A DNA stretch of 35,500 nucleotides. Origin: Vallitalea maricola. Lineage in GTDB: Bacteria > Bacillota > Clostridia > Lachnospirales > Vallitaleaceae. The notes under the pieces are model-generated. The model saw nothing but the letters and a program-made list of their open reading frames with translations. It did no database searches and had not been told where the DNA came from. The position numbers and the translations under genes are program-made. Within the stretch, counting starts at the first letter, position 1. Every line of letters begins with the position of its first letter. Location: assembly GCF_036985595.1 (NCBI RefSeq), contig NZ_BTPU01000069.1, positions 1 to 35,500 on the forward strand, given 5' to 3'. Shown one piece after another: positions 7,340 through 15,320 of the stretch.

Positions 7340-8101
7340 TTATAAATTAACTCTTTTGATAAAAGCTTTTGTTCTTTCATTCTTAGTATTACCAAATACC
7401 TCTTCTGGTGAATCTTGCTCCACTATAACTCCACCATCCATAAAAATAACATGATTGGCAACTTCTTTTGCAAAGCTCATTTCATGAGTTACTATTACCA
7501 TAGTCATGTGTTCTCTAGCCAAATCTTTTATGACTTTCAACACCTCTCCTGTAAGCTCAGGGTCAAGGGCTGAGGTTGGTTCATCAAAAAATAATACCTT
7601 TGGATTAAGTGCTAGAGCTCTTGCTATTGACACACGTTGCTGCTGTCCACCTGATAGTTGACATGGGTAAGCATCCTCTTTGTCTGATAATCCCATTTTG
7701 ACAAGCAACTCTCTGCCAATTTTATAAGCTTCTTTTTTGCTCTTTTTCTGTACATGAATAAGAGCATCAGTCACATTCTTCATTACTGAAAAATGAGGGA
7801 ACAGATTAAAATTCTGAAAAACCAAACCATAATAGCTGTATATATTCCTTAACTCCTTATTAGAAGCATATTTCACTATTCCATTATCACCAGTACTTAC
7901 AGCGCATTCTCCATTATAGAATATTTCACCTGAATCAATTCTTTCTAACATTGTTGCACATCTAAGCAATGTTGATTTTCCTGAACCTGATGGACCAATT
8001 ATTGCCACAACTTTGCCTTGTTCTACATTCAAGGATATATTTTTGATTACCTCAAGGTCATCAAAGCTTTTTTTAAGATTATTTATTTCTAATAATTTCA
8101 T
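7340..8101 (-). CDS. Polar amino acid ABC transporter ATP-binding protein
   Basis: A 253-residue cytoplasmic ATPase of the GlnQ/HisP type. Walker A GPSGSGKST is at 36-44, the Q-loop near VFQNFN (94-99), the signature LSGGQQQR at 149-156, and Walker B VLFFDEP at 169-175 followed by the TSALDPE D-loop. The switch His is in VTHEMSF. It powers uptake with the permease and binding protein just upstream in the same operon; 13 bp separate it from the permease stop. The ribosome-binding site AGGAGAT precedes the ATG. The exact amino acid cannot be told from the ATPase. No clear terminator follows the gene. Confidence 0.93.
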   Translation of the reverse strand: MKLLEINNLKKSFDDLEVIKNISLNVEQGKVVAIIGPSGSGKSTLLRCATMLERIDSGEIFYNGECAVSTGDNGIVKYASNKELRNIYSYYGLVFQNFNLFPHFSVMKNVTDALIHVQKKSKKEAYKIGRELLVKMGLSDKEDAYPCQLSGGQQQRVSIARALALNPKVLFFDEPTSALDPELTGEVLKVIKDLAREHMTMVIVTHEMSFAKEVANHVIFMDGGVIVEQDSPEEVFGNTKNERTKAFIKRVNL

Positions 8102-8114
8102 TTACAATGATCTC

Positions 8115-8765
8115 CTATCTATAGTAATCCAAATTCTTCTCTATTTTTTCCATTACTGTCGCTACTATAAGGTTAAATACATAATAGAAAATACCCGCTA
8201 CTACAAATGGAATCATATTTGATTGTGCAGATGCTATAGCTTTGGCTGCTGTAAACATCTCTGAGAAAGATATTACAAAAGCTAAAGAAGTATCTTTTAC
8301 AAGTGTTATGACTTCATTAGTTATAGAAGGTAATATTCGTTTCATAACTTGAGGCAGGATAATCTTAATAAATGTCTGTACTCTATTGTATCCAAGAAGT
8401 TTAGCTGCTTCATATTGACCTACAGCCATAGATTCGATTCCACCTCTATATATTTCAGCAAAATATGCTGCATAATTCAATGAAAAACCTATGATTACTG
8501 CACCAAAACGATAACTTCTAGGCATACCTATCCCAAATAAATAATATGGTCCAAAATAAACCACCATCAGTTGCAGCATAAGCGGTGTTCCACGCATAAT
8601 GGATATATATATCTTTATAATGTTCCTAAGTATAAGGTTTTTAGAAATCCTTCCTATTGATACTAATAGACCAAGAGGAAGAGATATCACCAAAGTAAGA
8701 GTGAATATCTCTATTGTTTTCAGCATACCTTCACCTAATTTAGATAATAAAACTAGTAAATCCAA
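8115..8765 (-). CDS. Polar amino acid ABC transporter permease
   Basis: A 216-residue inner-membrane permease of the His/Glu/Gln/Arg/opine family. It has about five hydrophobic segments, the N-terminal motif RGTPLMLQLMVVYFG, and the cytoplasmic EAA loop EAAKLLGYNRVQTFIKIILPQ minus its last residues, which docks onto the ATPase. Only one permease gene is present, so it probably works as a homodimer. The start is TTG at 8763-8765, preceded by AGGGGGAT; no ATG fits better. It lies between binding-protein and ATPase genes. A stem-loop in the 66-bp gap before it may lower its expression relative to the binding protein. Confidence 0.92.
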   Translation of the reverse strand: MDLLVLLSKLGEGMLKTIEIFTLTLVISLPLGLLVSIGRISKNLILRNIIKIYISIMRGTPLMLQLMVVYFGPYYLFGIGMPRSYRFGAVIIGFSLNYAAYFAEIYRGGIESMAVGQYEAAKLLGYNRVQTFIKIILPQVMKRILPSITNEVITLVKDTSLAFVISFSEMFTAAKAIASAQSNMIPFVVAGIFYYVFNLIVATVMEKIEKNLDYYR

Positions 8766-8804
8766 GGTTATCCCCCTAACATTAATAAAAACGTAATACT
8801 GTGA

Positions 8805-8823
8805 AAAGAGGCTATGCCTCTTT
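8805..8823 (-). promoter_or_regulatory. Intercistronic stem-loop between binding-protein and permease genes
   Basis: AAAGAGGC (8805-8812), loop TAT, GCCTCTTT (8816-8823): a perfect 8-bp stem. On the transcribed strand it is not followed by a U-run, so it is more likely an RNA-stability or partial-attenuation element than a full terminator. It begins 8 nt after the binding-protein stop. Confidence 0.6.
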
Positions 8824-8831
8824 ATGTATAA

Positions 8832-9635
8832 CTATTTCTTGATGGTGGTGATATCTTTTCCAAACCAATCAGTAGAAATTTTTTCTAGAGTACCATCATC
8901 AGCCATTTCTTCTAATGTTGTTTGTACTTTATCTCTTAGCTCTTCATTTCCTAGTAAAAATCCAACTCCATATCCTTCAGAAGCTAAAGATTCATCTAAT
9001 ATCACGAAGTCAGATTTCTTTTTCTCAATATGATAACCTGCTACAATATAATCCATTGCAACTGCATCAACTGCTCCTGATTGAAGATCCATCAAAGCCA
9101 TGTTATAGTCTGCGGCTTTTATATAATCTCCAAAAGTATCTACTAGGTCTTGACGTTCAGATAATGCAGCTTCTGCACTGGAATCAGCTTGTGCTACAAT
9201 AGTTTTACCAGCCAAATCAGCAAAAGTTTTAATATCTGAATCTTCTTTTACAACAAATACTTGTTTATTAGACATATATGCATCTGTCCAAGTATAATTA
9301 TCTTCACGTCCAGTAATTGTAAATCCATTCCAAATACAATCTATGTTTCCAGACTTCAATTCCATATCTTTTGCATCCCAAGCTATAGGTTGTAGAACTA
9401 GCTCGTAATCTAAACGTTTTGCAACTTCAGCAGCAAGGTCAAGATCGAATCCAGTAAATTCTCCATCATCTCCAACAAATCCCATTGGTGGGAAATCTTG
9501 ATCAAATCCTACTGTGAAAGTGTTTTTTTCTTCATCGCCTTCGCCATATGTATCGTCTGTAGTTTTTTTGTTTGAACAAGCTGTAACGCTTATTAGTAAA
9601 ATGATTAGTGTGAATAGTAAATAACTCTTTTTCAT
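8832..9635 (-). CDS. Polar amino acid ABC transporter substrate-binding lipoprotein
   Basis: A 267-residue family-3 solute-binding protein. The first 19 residues are a lipoprotein signal peptide with lipobox SVTAC (C20), so it is anchored outside the membrane. Family hallmarks include FTVGFDQDFPPMGFVGDDGEFTG minus its tail, GFDLDLAAEVAKRL and WNGFTITGRE. The ligand-contacting positions resemble cystine/glutamine/arginine binders but do not decide the substrate. The ATG follows AAGGAGAG. It is first in a three-gene operon with permease and ATPase. The upstream region has a candidate extended -10 promoter and three copies of a 10-mer. Confidence 0.92.
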   Translation of the reverse strand: MKKSYLLFTLIILLISVTACSNKKTTDDTYGEGDEEKNTFTVGFDQDFPPMGFVGDDGEFTGFDLDLAAEVAKRLDYELVLQPIAWDAKDMELKSGNIDCIWNGFTITGREDNYTWTDAYMSNKQVFVVKEDSDIKTFADLAGKTIVAQADSSAEAALSERQDLVDTFGDYIKAADYNMALMDLQSGAVDAVAMDYIVAGYHIEKKKSDFVILDESLASEGYGVGFLLGNEELRDKVQTTLEEMADDGTLEKISTDWFGKDITTIKK

Positions 9636-9690
9636 AGTTGCTCTCCTTAATATTATCTCTTTTATAATTGTAAAGTAATTTCACCCTGCT

Positions 9691-9719
9691 ATGTTATCAC
9701 ATTATCATATTAAAGTAAA
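9691..9719 (-). promoter_or_regulatory. Candidate promoter of the amino acid importer
   Basis: Minus strand: TTTACT (9714-9719), 17-bp spacer, TGA-TAACAT with an extended -10 (9691-9696 plus TG). A copy of the repeated 10-mer ATTATCATAT fills the spacer (9701-9710). Confidence 0.45.
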
Positions 9720-9790
9720 GTTCAATTATTCTCTTAACCTCTTAATCACCAAAAAGTTTATTATCATATCTTAATTTAGTATATGATAAT
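9701..9790. promoter_or_regulatory. Three-copy ATTATCATAT operator-like element
   Basis: ATTATCATAT occurs at 9701-9710 (between the -35 and -10 boxes) and 9760-9769, and inverted as ATATGATAAT at 9781-9790. The two distal copies form a 10-bp inverted repeat with centres 21 bp apart, two helical turns. The layout suggests cooperative repressor binding or looping at the amino acid importer promoter. Confidence 0.45.
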
Positions 9791-9832
9791 TTAATTAGTA
9801 AATATTTTTATAATCTTTTAAAAGATACTTAC

Positions 9833-9867
9833 AAAAAGCAGGAAGATATCTATACTCTAATCTTCCT
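9833..9867 (-). terminator. Rho-independent terminator after the ferredoxin gene
   Basis: Minus strand: AGGAAGAT (9860-9867) pairs with ATCTTCCT (9840-9847), then GC and TTTTT (9833-9837). It lies 24 nt beyond the ferredoxin stop. Confidence 0.7.
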
Positions 9868-9890
9868 ACTAGATTTATAATATAATTTAT

Positions 9891-10082
9891 TTATTTAATA
9901 TCTATTGCTTCCACTGGACATTGTTCTTCAGCATCCCTAGCATCTTCTAATGTATTGTCTGGTATCTCAATATCCTTAGCAATCGCTTTTCCTGTTTCAT
10001 TATTCATTTCAAATATTTCTGGACATATACTTGGACATAGACCACATCCAATACAAGTCTCTTCATCAACAAATCCTTTCAT
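9891..10082 (-). CDS. Small 4Fe-4S ferredoxin
   Basis: A 63-residue soluble electron carrier. The cluster motif CIGCGLCPSICP (C10, C13, C16 and a further Cys) plus the distal EQCPVEAI supply the ligands of a single 4Fe-4S cluster; the extra Cys is typical of Thermotoga-type monocluster ferredoxins, where it can form a disulfide. Acidic composition fits a redox partner. I chose the ATG at 10082 because AAGGGAG precedes it; an in-frame ATG at 10106 lacks a site. The gene ends in a good terminator. It lies 84 bp downstream of an aldo/keto reductase gene and may share its transcript. Redox partners are not identifiable. Confidence 0.9.
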   Translation of the reverse strand: MKGFVDEETCIGCGLCPSICPEIFEMNNETGKAIAKDIEIPDNTLEDARDAEEQCPVEAIDIK

Positions 10083-10165
10083 AATCAATAACTCCCTTCT
10101 AATCAAGATATCTATACACTAATTTAGTATTCTCCAATTAAAAGATTATATTACAATAGATTTGA

Positions 10166-11080
10166 TTATGGTAACTTATTTCCTGCTGCTCTATATATCT
10201 CATACCATTCTTGTCTAGATAAATTAACATCAGAAGCTTTGCAAATGTCTTTTAATCTCTTAAGATTAGTTGTTCCAACTATTGGCTGTATCTTAGCAGG
10301 ATGTCTTAAAATCCAGGCTATAGCTATAGCAGTATTAGATACTTTCTTGATTTCTGCTATTTCATTTATTTTATTATTTAACTCTGGAAATTTATCGTTA
10401 TCTAGAAATACTCCAGAAAAGAAACCATATTGGAATGGTGACCAAGCTTGGATTGTAATATCATTAAGTCTACAAAATTCTAAAACACTACCATCTCTAT
10501 TTATAGAAGGATCTATCTTCATATTAACATTTAATCCAGAATCAATTATTCCTGTATTAGTAATACTAAGCTGTAATTGATTGATTATTATTTTATTCTT
10601 AAGATATTTATTTAGTAACTGTATCTGCATAGGATTTTGATTACTTACTCCAAAATGCTTTACTTTTCCACTTTCATAAAGATTTGAAAAAGCTTCAGCC
10701 ACTACTTCTGGCTCCATTAGTGTATCGGGTCTATGAAGCAATAATACGTCTACATAATCTGTTCTTAATCTTTTTAAACTGCCTTCTACAGATTCAAGAA
10801 TATGTTCTTTAGAAAAATCATAATAACCTTTTCTAATACCACATTTTGTTTGAATTATAATATTTTCTCTAATACTTGGATTCATATTAATAGCATCAGC
10901 AAAAACTTCTTCTGATTTTCCACCACCATAAATATCTGCATGGTCAAAAAAATTAATACCTTCTTCTAACGCTGTATTTATATGTTTTGAAGCTTCAGTT
11001 TTTGATAAATTATTTATTCTCATACACCCTAATGATATTTCGGATGCATTAATTTTATTAGATATTTTTATATTTTTCAT
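10166..11080 (-). CDS. Aldo/keto reductase (YdhF-like)
   Basis: A 304-residue cytosolic TIM-barrel oxidoreductase using NAD(P)H. The catalytic tetrad is visible: D46 and Y51 in FDHADIYG, K79 in QTKCG and H116 in LLLHRPD. The GVSNQNPMQ segment and the C-terminal GTTNLKRLKDI fit the cofactor-binding half. Length and motifs match the E. coli YdhF group, whose natural substrates are poorly defined. It starts 17 bp after the small RNase H-like gene, so the two are probably cotranscribed, with the ferredoxin possibly as third gene. The ATG follows AAAGGAAG. Nothing odd in sequence. Confidence 0.92.
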   Translation of the reverse strand: MKNIKISNKINASEISLGCMRINNLSKTEASKHINTALEEGINFFDHADIYGGGKSEEVFADAINMNPSIRENIIIQTKCGIRKGYYDFSKEHILESVEGSLKRLRTDYVDVLLLHRPDTLMEPEVVAEAFSNLYESGKVKHFGVSNQNPMQIQLLNKYLKNKIIINQLQLSITNTGIIDSGLNVNMKIDPSINRDGSVLEFCRLNDITIQAWSPFQYGFFSGVFLDNDKFPELNNKINEIAEIKKVSNTAIAIAWILRHPAKIQPIVGTTNLKRLKDICKASDVNLSRQEWYEIYRAAGNKLP

Positions 11081-11097
11081 AAGCTATCTTCCTTTGT

Positions 11098-11484
11098 CTA
11101 TGATTCTAGTATTTTATTCCATTTTTTTAACTCATCGTTATCTGTTCCAACATTAGTTACTGTAACATTTGGATACTGCTTTAGTCTTTCTCTTACTTTC
11201 TTAGCAGTCATCATTACTTCTTTGTTTTTTGATATTGAAGTACCTTTTATCTGCTCATATAATGCTCCATCATTAATCTTAACTGTTATTTCCTTATCTC
11301 CAAATTCTTTTAGTTTCTTTAATAATGTGAGTAATGCCCAATGAGTGACAATTAAAGGCTTTTTGTATTCTCTCCAAACAGATTCTTTGCACACAAGTTC
11401 GTCATTATCATATATGCAATATCTAACTTCTATATCTTCATTTTCTTGATAAGTTGAAATCCCTACTAAATAAGCTGTAATCAT
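11098..11484 (-). CDS. Small protein, possible degenerate RNase H-like fold
   Basis: A 128-residue soluble protein with no clear family. Its pattern of strands and helices (ITAYLVGISTY, VRYCIYDND, then WALLTLLKKLKEFGDKEITVKIND, then a helix and VTVTNVGTDNDELKKWNKIL minus the ends) resembles RNase H-type domains, in which a helix rich in Ala/Leu precedes a strand ending in Asp-Ser. The usual catalytic Glu of that helix is absent (THWALL), so enzymatic activity is doubtful. The ATG follows CGGAGG by about 7 nt. A sigma-A-like promoter lies 32 bp upstream, and an aldo/keto reductase gene starts 17 bp downstream. The fold assignment is inference. Confidence 0.7.
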   Translation of the reverse strand: MITAYLVGISTYQENEDIEVRYCIYDNDELVCKESVWREYKKPLIVTHWALLTLLKKLKEFGDKEITVKINDGALYEQIKGTSISKNKEVMMTAKKVRERLKQYPNVTVTNVGTDNDELKKWNKILES

Positions 11485-11515
11485 GGTTACCTCCGTTAGT
11501 TATATAGTTTACCTT

Positions 11516-11544
11516 AGTTTAACACTTGTATTCATTTTTATCAA
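11516..11544 (-). promoter_or_regulatory. Sigma-A-like promoter for the RNase H-like / reductase unit
   Basis: Minus strand: TTGATA (11539-11544), 17-bp spacer, TAAACT (11516-11521), 31 bp before the start at 11484. Confidence 0.5.
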
Positions 11545-11572
11545 TTATAAGTTAGTATAGTTTTTTATTCAT

Positions 11573-12271
11573 TTATTCATATTGAATAAACCCAAGACTT
11601 TCATATAAAGTCTCAGTTATGTAATAAGATCTAGGTAATCCTTTATCATCTTGGTAAGCATAGATTGCCAGCTTCATTTGTTCACCGTATTTTCCATCGC
11701 AAAAACCTTTATAGTAGCCAAGTTCTCTAAGCCTCTTTTGAACAGCATAAACATCAGAACCAATGTTACTAGGTTTCAAGGTTCTAAAACCATCTCCAAA
11801 TGGACCATATGGTCCCTTAACTATGGTAACCTTCGTTCCATAGGGGATATATTTCTTTAACTCCTTAGCCTCTTTATTATACATTCTAATACAACCTTTT
11901 GAAAGTCCACTACCTATACTCCACGGCTCATCTGTACCGTGTATACCGTATTTCCCCCAAGGTACATTTAACCCCATCCATGTTCCACCAAATCCTTCTC
12001 CCCAATTAGCTTTGCTTACAATGTTCCATGTACCTAGAGGCGATGGAGTACTATACTTACCCCCAGAAACTGGATATTGCTTATATATTTCATTCTCTTT
12101 AAAAACGTACATGATATAAGTATCAAGGTCTATATGTATAAAATAAGGATTATTCTTTTGGCTGAAAAACACCTCCAACAGATTTTCATTGGTCTTTTTC
12201 ATACATATAAGGTTTGCTACACTCACAGCAAGTATTATAGATAATACAATTTTTATGTACATATATTTCAT
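11573..12271 (-). CDS. L,D-transpeptidase (YkuD) with peptidoglycan-binding domain
   Basis: A 232-residue cell-wall enzyme. Residues 4-23 form a hydrophobic N-terminal anchor. The YkuD catalytic domain (about 42-155) contains PVSGGKYSTPSPLGTW, H111 in YGIHGTDEPW and the catalytic C127 in SKGCIRM. A PG_binding_1-type domain (about 165-230) follows: DVYAVQKRLRELGYYKG then FCDGKYGEQM. Such enzymes form 3-3 cross-links or act on peptidoglycan stems, and several in sporeformers act on spore or cortex peptidoglycan. The ATG follows AAGGAGA by about 9 nt. It has its own extended -10 promoter just after the terminator of the upstream methyltransferase gene, so it is probably monocistronic. Confidence 0.92.
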   Translation of the reverse strand: MKYMYIKIVLSIILAVSVANLICMKKTNENLLEVFFSQKNNPYFIHIDLDTYIMYVFKENEIYKQYPVSGGKYSTPSPLGTWNIVSKANWGEGFGGTWMGLNVPWGKYGIHGTDEPWSIGSGLSKGCIRMYNKEAKELKKYIPYGTKVTIVKGPYGPFGDGFRTLKPSNIGSDVYAVQKRLRELGYYKGFCDGKYGEQMKLAIYAYQDDKGLPRSYYITETLYESLGFIQYE

Positions 12272-12350
12272 ACTACTAATCTCCTTTAAGAATGTACTTA
12301 ATAATACAAACTTGTTGCATCATATTAATAATATGAAATATAAACTGTCC

Positions 12351-12359
12351 ATTATAACA
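12351..12359 (-). promoter_or_regulatory. Extended -10 promoter of the L,D-transpeptidase gene
   Basis: TGT-TATAAT on the minus strand (TATAAT at 12351-12356), about 80 bp before the gene and just after the preceding terminator. No good -35 is seen. Confidence 0.4.
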
Positions 12360-12373
12360 AAAAATTACAACAG

Positions 12374-12401
12374 TATAAAAAAAGTTCACCTAAGTGAACT
12401 T
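12374..12401 (-). terminator. Rho-independent terminator after the methyltransferase gene
   Basis: AAGTTCAC (12382-12389), loop CTAA, GTGAACTT (12394-12401): a perfect 8-bp stem. On the minus strand it is followed by a run of seven T residues. Confidence 0.8.
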
Positions 12402-12472
12402 ATTTTATACTATAATGTCTTGAAGGATTTTCTATATGTTCCATAATTTCTTCTTTTCATATTGTCCAATAA

Positions 12473-13135
12473 CTATTTTTTCCTAGCTATAATATTAAAA
12501 TGCCTAGAAAAATAATTAGGATTTTCCATGTTATACTCTGTTTGTTCTATAGGAACGTTGATGAAATCAAAATGAACAAAATATTTTTTTATATCTTCAA
12601 TATCTACATAAAAATGAGGTACATCCTTCTCAGTTTCGTGTTCATCTCTTAAGATGGTATTGTCATCAATCCTTTTATAATCATCAGCGTGTTGGTATGA
12701 CCAAGTATTTTTAGAAATAAGGGTTATGAATAATTCTCCTTTACTCTTCAATACCCTTTTTATCTCATCTAGAGCTTTAATGAACCCTTTAGTATCTGTA
12801 TGATAAATAACGTTATATGCTATTATACAATCAAATGTATCATTTTCAAAAGGCAATTCAAGCATATCACATACTTGTGTTTCAATATCCAGATGTTCTT
12901 TTTTAGCCCAGCTGTTAAGATGATTGATTCCATATTCAGATAAATCAACTGAATTAACCCTAAAACCGTTTTCTGAAAAAAATATGGAATGTCTTCCTAA
13001 TCCACAACCTAAATCAAGGAACCTATTAAATCCTTTTGATGCCCACGAATTAGCCAAATAGCATGATTCTATTGAAGGGATTAACCAGTAGTCATCTTCA
13101 TTCTTACTCCAATCCCAAGCTTTTGATTTTATCAT
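12473..13135 (-). CDS. Class I SAM-dependent methyltransferase
   Basis: A 220-residue cytosolic methyltransferase. Motif I is FLDLGCGLGRHSIFF (about 40-54), the acidic SAM-ribose residue is in VNSVDLSE, and motif IV is DCIIAYNVIYHTD, followed by RVLKSKGELFITLIS. These place it in the Methyltransf_11/25 group, which covers many small-molecule acceptors; the acceptor cannot be predicted. The ATG follows AAAGGGG. A 17-bp-spaced sigma-A-like promoter lies upstream and a strong terminator downstream, so it appears to be a single-gene unit. Confidence 0.88.
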   Translation of the reverse strand: MIKSKAWDWSKNEDDYWLIPSIESCYLANSWASKGFNRFLDLGCGLGRHSIFFSENGFRVNSVDLSEYGINHLNSWAKKEHLDIETQVCDMLELPFENDTFDCIIAYNVIYHTDTKGFIKALDEIKRVLKSKGELFITLISKNTWSYQHADDYKRIDDNTILRDEHETEKDVPHFYVDIEDIKKYFVHFDFINVPIEQTEYNMENPNYFSRHFNIIARKK

Positions 13136-13167
13136 AGTTCTACCCCTTTCTATTTAACAATAAATGT

Positions 13168-13196
13168 ATATTACCATTACTTATAAAATAATACAA
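13168..13196 (-). promoter_or_regulatory. Sigma-A-like promoter of the methyltransferase gene
   Basis: Minus strand: TTGTAT (13191-13196), 17-bp spacer, TAATAT (13168-13173), 32 bp before the start codon. Confidence 0.5.
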
Positions 13197-13216
13197 ATAT
13201 ATATGTTAAATATACT

Positions 13217-13247
13217 AAAAATCATTTGCTAATAGAAACTATGATTT
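13217..13247 (-). terminator. Possible terminator of the UroD-like/ABC/desulfidase operon
   Basis: Minus strand: AAATCAT (13241-13247) pairs with ATGATTT (13219-13225), and the T-run continues to 13217. The stem is AT-rich and the loop 15 nt, so it is weak. It lies 49 nt after the desulfidase stop. Confidence 0.4.
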
Positions 13248-13295
13248 GAAAAATTCATATCAGGTTTTGCTAATTTTAAAATGAGTAATAAAAGT

Positions 13296-14615
13296 TTACT
13301 TTTCATCATATAATCGTGAGGCTGAATATAAAGTTTGGTTATTTAACATAACTTTCAATATTTCTTGGTCAGTTTCCTTCATACCATTTCCACCTATTTG
13401 CCCTATACTACTTATTGTATCTTCTATATTATCTTTAACAATTCCTTCACCTGGTTGGAAAACTCTATTATCCATAGCTAATTCATGTGCCATTATCGCT
13501 GCATCCACAGCAGAAGCTATCTTAGCTGCACATGAAGGTTTTGCACCATCACAAATCATCCCTGATACATTTGCCAAGGTGTTAGTAATTGTTGAACAAA
13601 TTTGCTCATATGTACCATTATAGAGATATGTAATTCCAGCTCCACTACCACAAGCTGCACTTACAACTCCGCAGTATGCTGATAATCTGCCTATTTTTGT
13701 TTTTTGATGAATTGCAATGAGGTTGCTAAAGATTAACGCCCTTATTAAATGCTCTTCATCTACTTTTAAATACTTAGCATATTCAATGACTGGTAATGAT
13801 ACTGTAATACCTTGATTACCACTTCCTGAATTTATGATAACAGGTAAAATGCATCCACTCATACGGGCATCTGAACCAGCCGCAGTAACTGCCTTTGCCA
13901 TTGTTTTTATTTCATGTAAACTGTTTTTTAACAAATTTGAGCCAACATTAGCTCCATAATAATTTTTTAATCCTTCACAAGAAATATCACTATTATACTT
14001 TATTTGTAACTTTATAATATTTTTAAGTTGACTAAGTTCAACTGTATCTGCAAATTCTTTAATATCTCTAACATTTAAACATGATCTATCAATCAAACTT
14101 CCATTAATATCTTCTGAATTATATAGTTTCTCTAAAATAACTTTATTATTCTTCTCTATTCTTACTATATTTGTATGAGTGTGCACTACTTCTACCAATG
14201 CACTATTATTTTGAGATTTAACTTTAACGATTATATGCAAATTAGCCTTACTAGTTAATAGCTCTACCTTACAATAATCAGTATTAATTAATTTTTTTGC
14301 CTCATCTATATTATCCTGAGTTACATCAGTTAATACTTCAAGCTCTTTTTCTGGTTTTCCTCCAATTACACCTATGATAGCTGCTGCTTTTATACCTCTC
14401 AGATTGCCAGAATTAGGAACAACAGCTCCTTTAACATTCTTAATGATATTTCCACTACTCTGAACAATAATTTCTTCGGGCAACTCACCTAAAACTTCCC
14501 TAGCTTTTGATGAAACATAAGCAATACTTGTGGGCTCTGTACACCCCAAAGCAGGAACAAGTTCTTCTTTTAATATGTTGATATAATTAATTATGTTACT
14601 TTCTGAAATTGCCAT
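13296..14615 (-). CDS. L-cysteine desulfidase family protein (CyuA/YhaM, UPF0597)
   Basis: A 439-residue cytosolic enzyme of the family related to the alpha part of Fe-S serine dehydratases. Characterised members carry an oxygen-labile 4Fe-4S cluster and convert L-cysteine to pyruvate, ammonia and sulfide. The family opening PALGCTEPTSIAY is present with C25 at the expected place. Further conserved Cys are C255 (MSGC), C315 and C322 (YCGVVSAACGSGAG), C355 and C362 (ICDGAKPSC). It is last in the operon, starting directly after the GntR stop (TAAATG) with GGGAG upstream, so it is translationally coupled. Its place beside an importer and a UroD-like methyltransferase homologue suggests a sulfur- or amino-bearing substrate other than free cysteine may be involved (inference). 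Confidence 0.88.
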   Translation of the reverse strand: MAISESNIINYINILKEELVPALGCTEPTSIAYVSSKAREVLGELPEEIIVQSSGNIIKNVKGAVVPNSGNLRGIKAAAIIGVIGGKPEKELEVLTDVTQDNIDEAKKLINTDYCKVELLTSKANLHIIVKVKSQNNSALVEVVHTHTNIVRIEKNNKVILEKLYNSEDINGSLIDRSCLNVRDIKEFADTVELSQLKNIIKLQIKYNSDISCEGLKNYYGANVGSNLLKNSLHEIKTMAKAVTAAGSDARMSGCILPVIINSGSGNQGITVSLPVIEYAKYLKVDEEHLIRALIFSNLIAIHQKTKIGRLSAYCGVVSAACGSGAGITYLYNGTYEQICSTITNTLANVSGMICDGAKPSCAAKIASAVDAAIMAHELAMDNRVFQPGEGIVKDNIEDTISSIGQIGGNGMKETDQEILKVMLNNQTLYSASRLYDEK

Positions 14616-15296
14616 TTATATTTCACTCCCTAGTTTTCCATAATCACTTTGCATAAAATTCTCTTTCATGGAGGAGACATCCTTAATTAATATTTGTTCA
14701 CATAAATTATAATCTTTATCTTTTAGTGCTTTTAATAATTTAATATGTGTTTCAGCATTAGCTCTACCCATATTTTCTCTGTTTTGCCATGTATCAAAAT
14801 AATATTGTGTAGCACCTCTTGAACAAAACTTTAATATTGATTCAAGCGTATTATACATCCATTGGTTATTACTATAACTACATAACAAAAGGTGAAATTC
14901 CATATTTCTTTTCCAATGTTCAATAATATCATGTTGATCTATCATCTCTATAGTCTGATTTATATGTTGTTCTAGCTTATTAATCATATCCTCATTAATC
15001 CATTCTTTTGTTTTTCTAAATGCGGCCAATTCAACAACTACTCTAAGCTCAAGAACATCATGTAATTCTTTAGGTGTAATTTGAACTACTTGATAACCTA
15101 AACGAGGAATACTATTTAAAATATTTTCTTTGCAAAGCTCAACTAAAGCCTCTCTTATAGGTGACTTACTTACCTCATATTTCTCTATTAACATTCTTTC
15201 ACTAATTATAGTATTAACAAGATATTCACCTTTAATAATATCTTGAAAAATAAGCTCATATACTTTATCTTTAATACTCTTATTATCTTTTGCCAT
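14616..15296 (-). CDS. GntR-family transcriptional regulator (FCD/FadR subfamily)
   Basis: A 226-residue regulator. The N-terminal ~70 residues are a winged helix: KDKVYELIFQDIIKGEY, then SERMLIEKYEVSKSPIREAL and the wing IPRLGYQV. The C-terminal all-helical FCD domain (about 80-220) has the family's metal/ligand residues in DVLELRVVVE, MEFHLLLCS and ETHIKLLKAL. FCD regulators usually sense small organic or sugar acids and control adjacent catabolic genes. It lies inside the operon between the second permease and the desulfidase. The palindrome at 19584-19600 just downstream of the operon promoter is the best candidate operator (inference). Confidence 0.9.
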   Translation of the reverse strand: MAKDNKSIKDKVYELIFQDIIKGEYLVNTIISERMLIEKYEVSKSPIREALVELCKENILNSIPRLGYQVVQITPKELHDVLELRVVVELAAFRKTKEWINEDMINKLEQHINQTIEMIDQHDIIEHWKRNMEFHLLLCSYSNNQWMYNTLESILKFCSRGATQYYFDTWQNRENMGRANAETHIKLLKALKDKDYNLCEQILIKDVSSMKENFMQSDYGKLGSEI

Positions 15297-15320
15297 CTTT
15301 TAACTCCCCTTTTTAATTGA

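Noticed and set aside
9813..9826. Perfect palindrome ATCTTTTAAAAGAT as an operator
   Set aside because: It lies next to the ferredoxin terminator, is purely AT-rich and has no second copy near a promoter.
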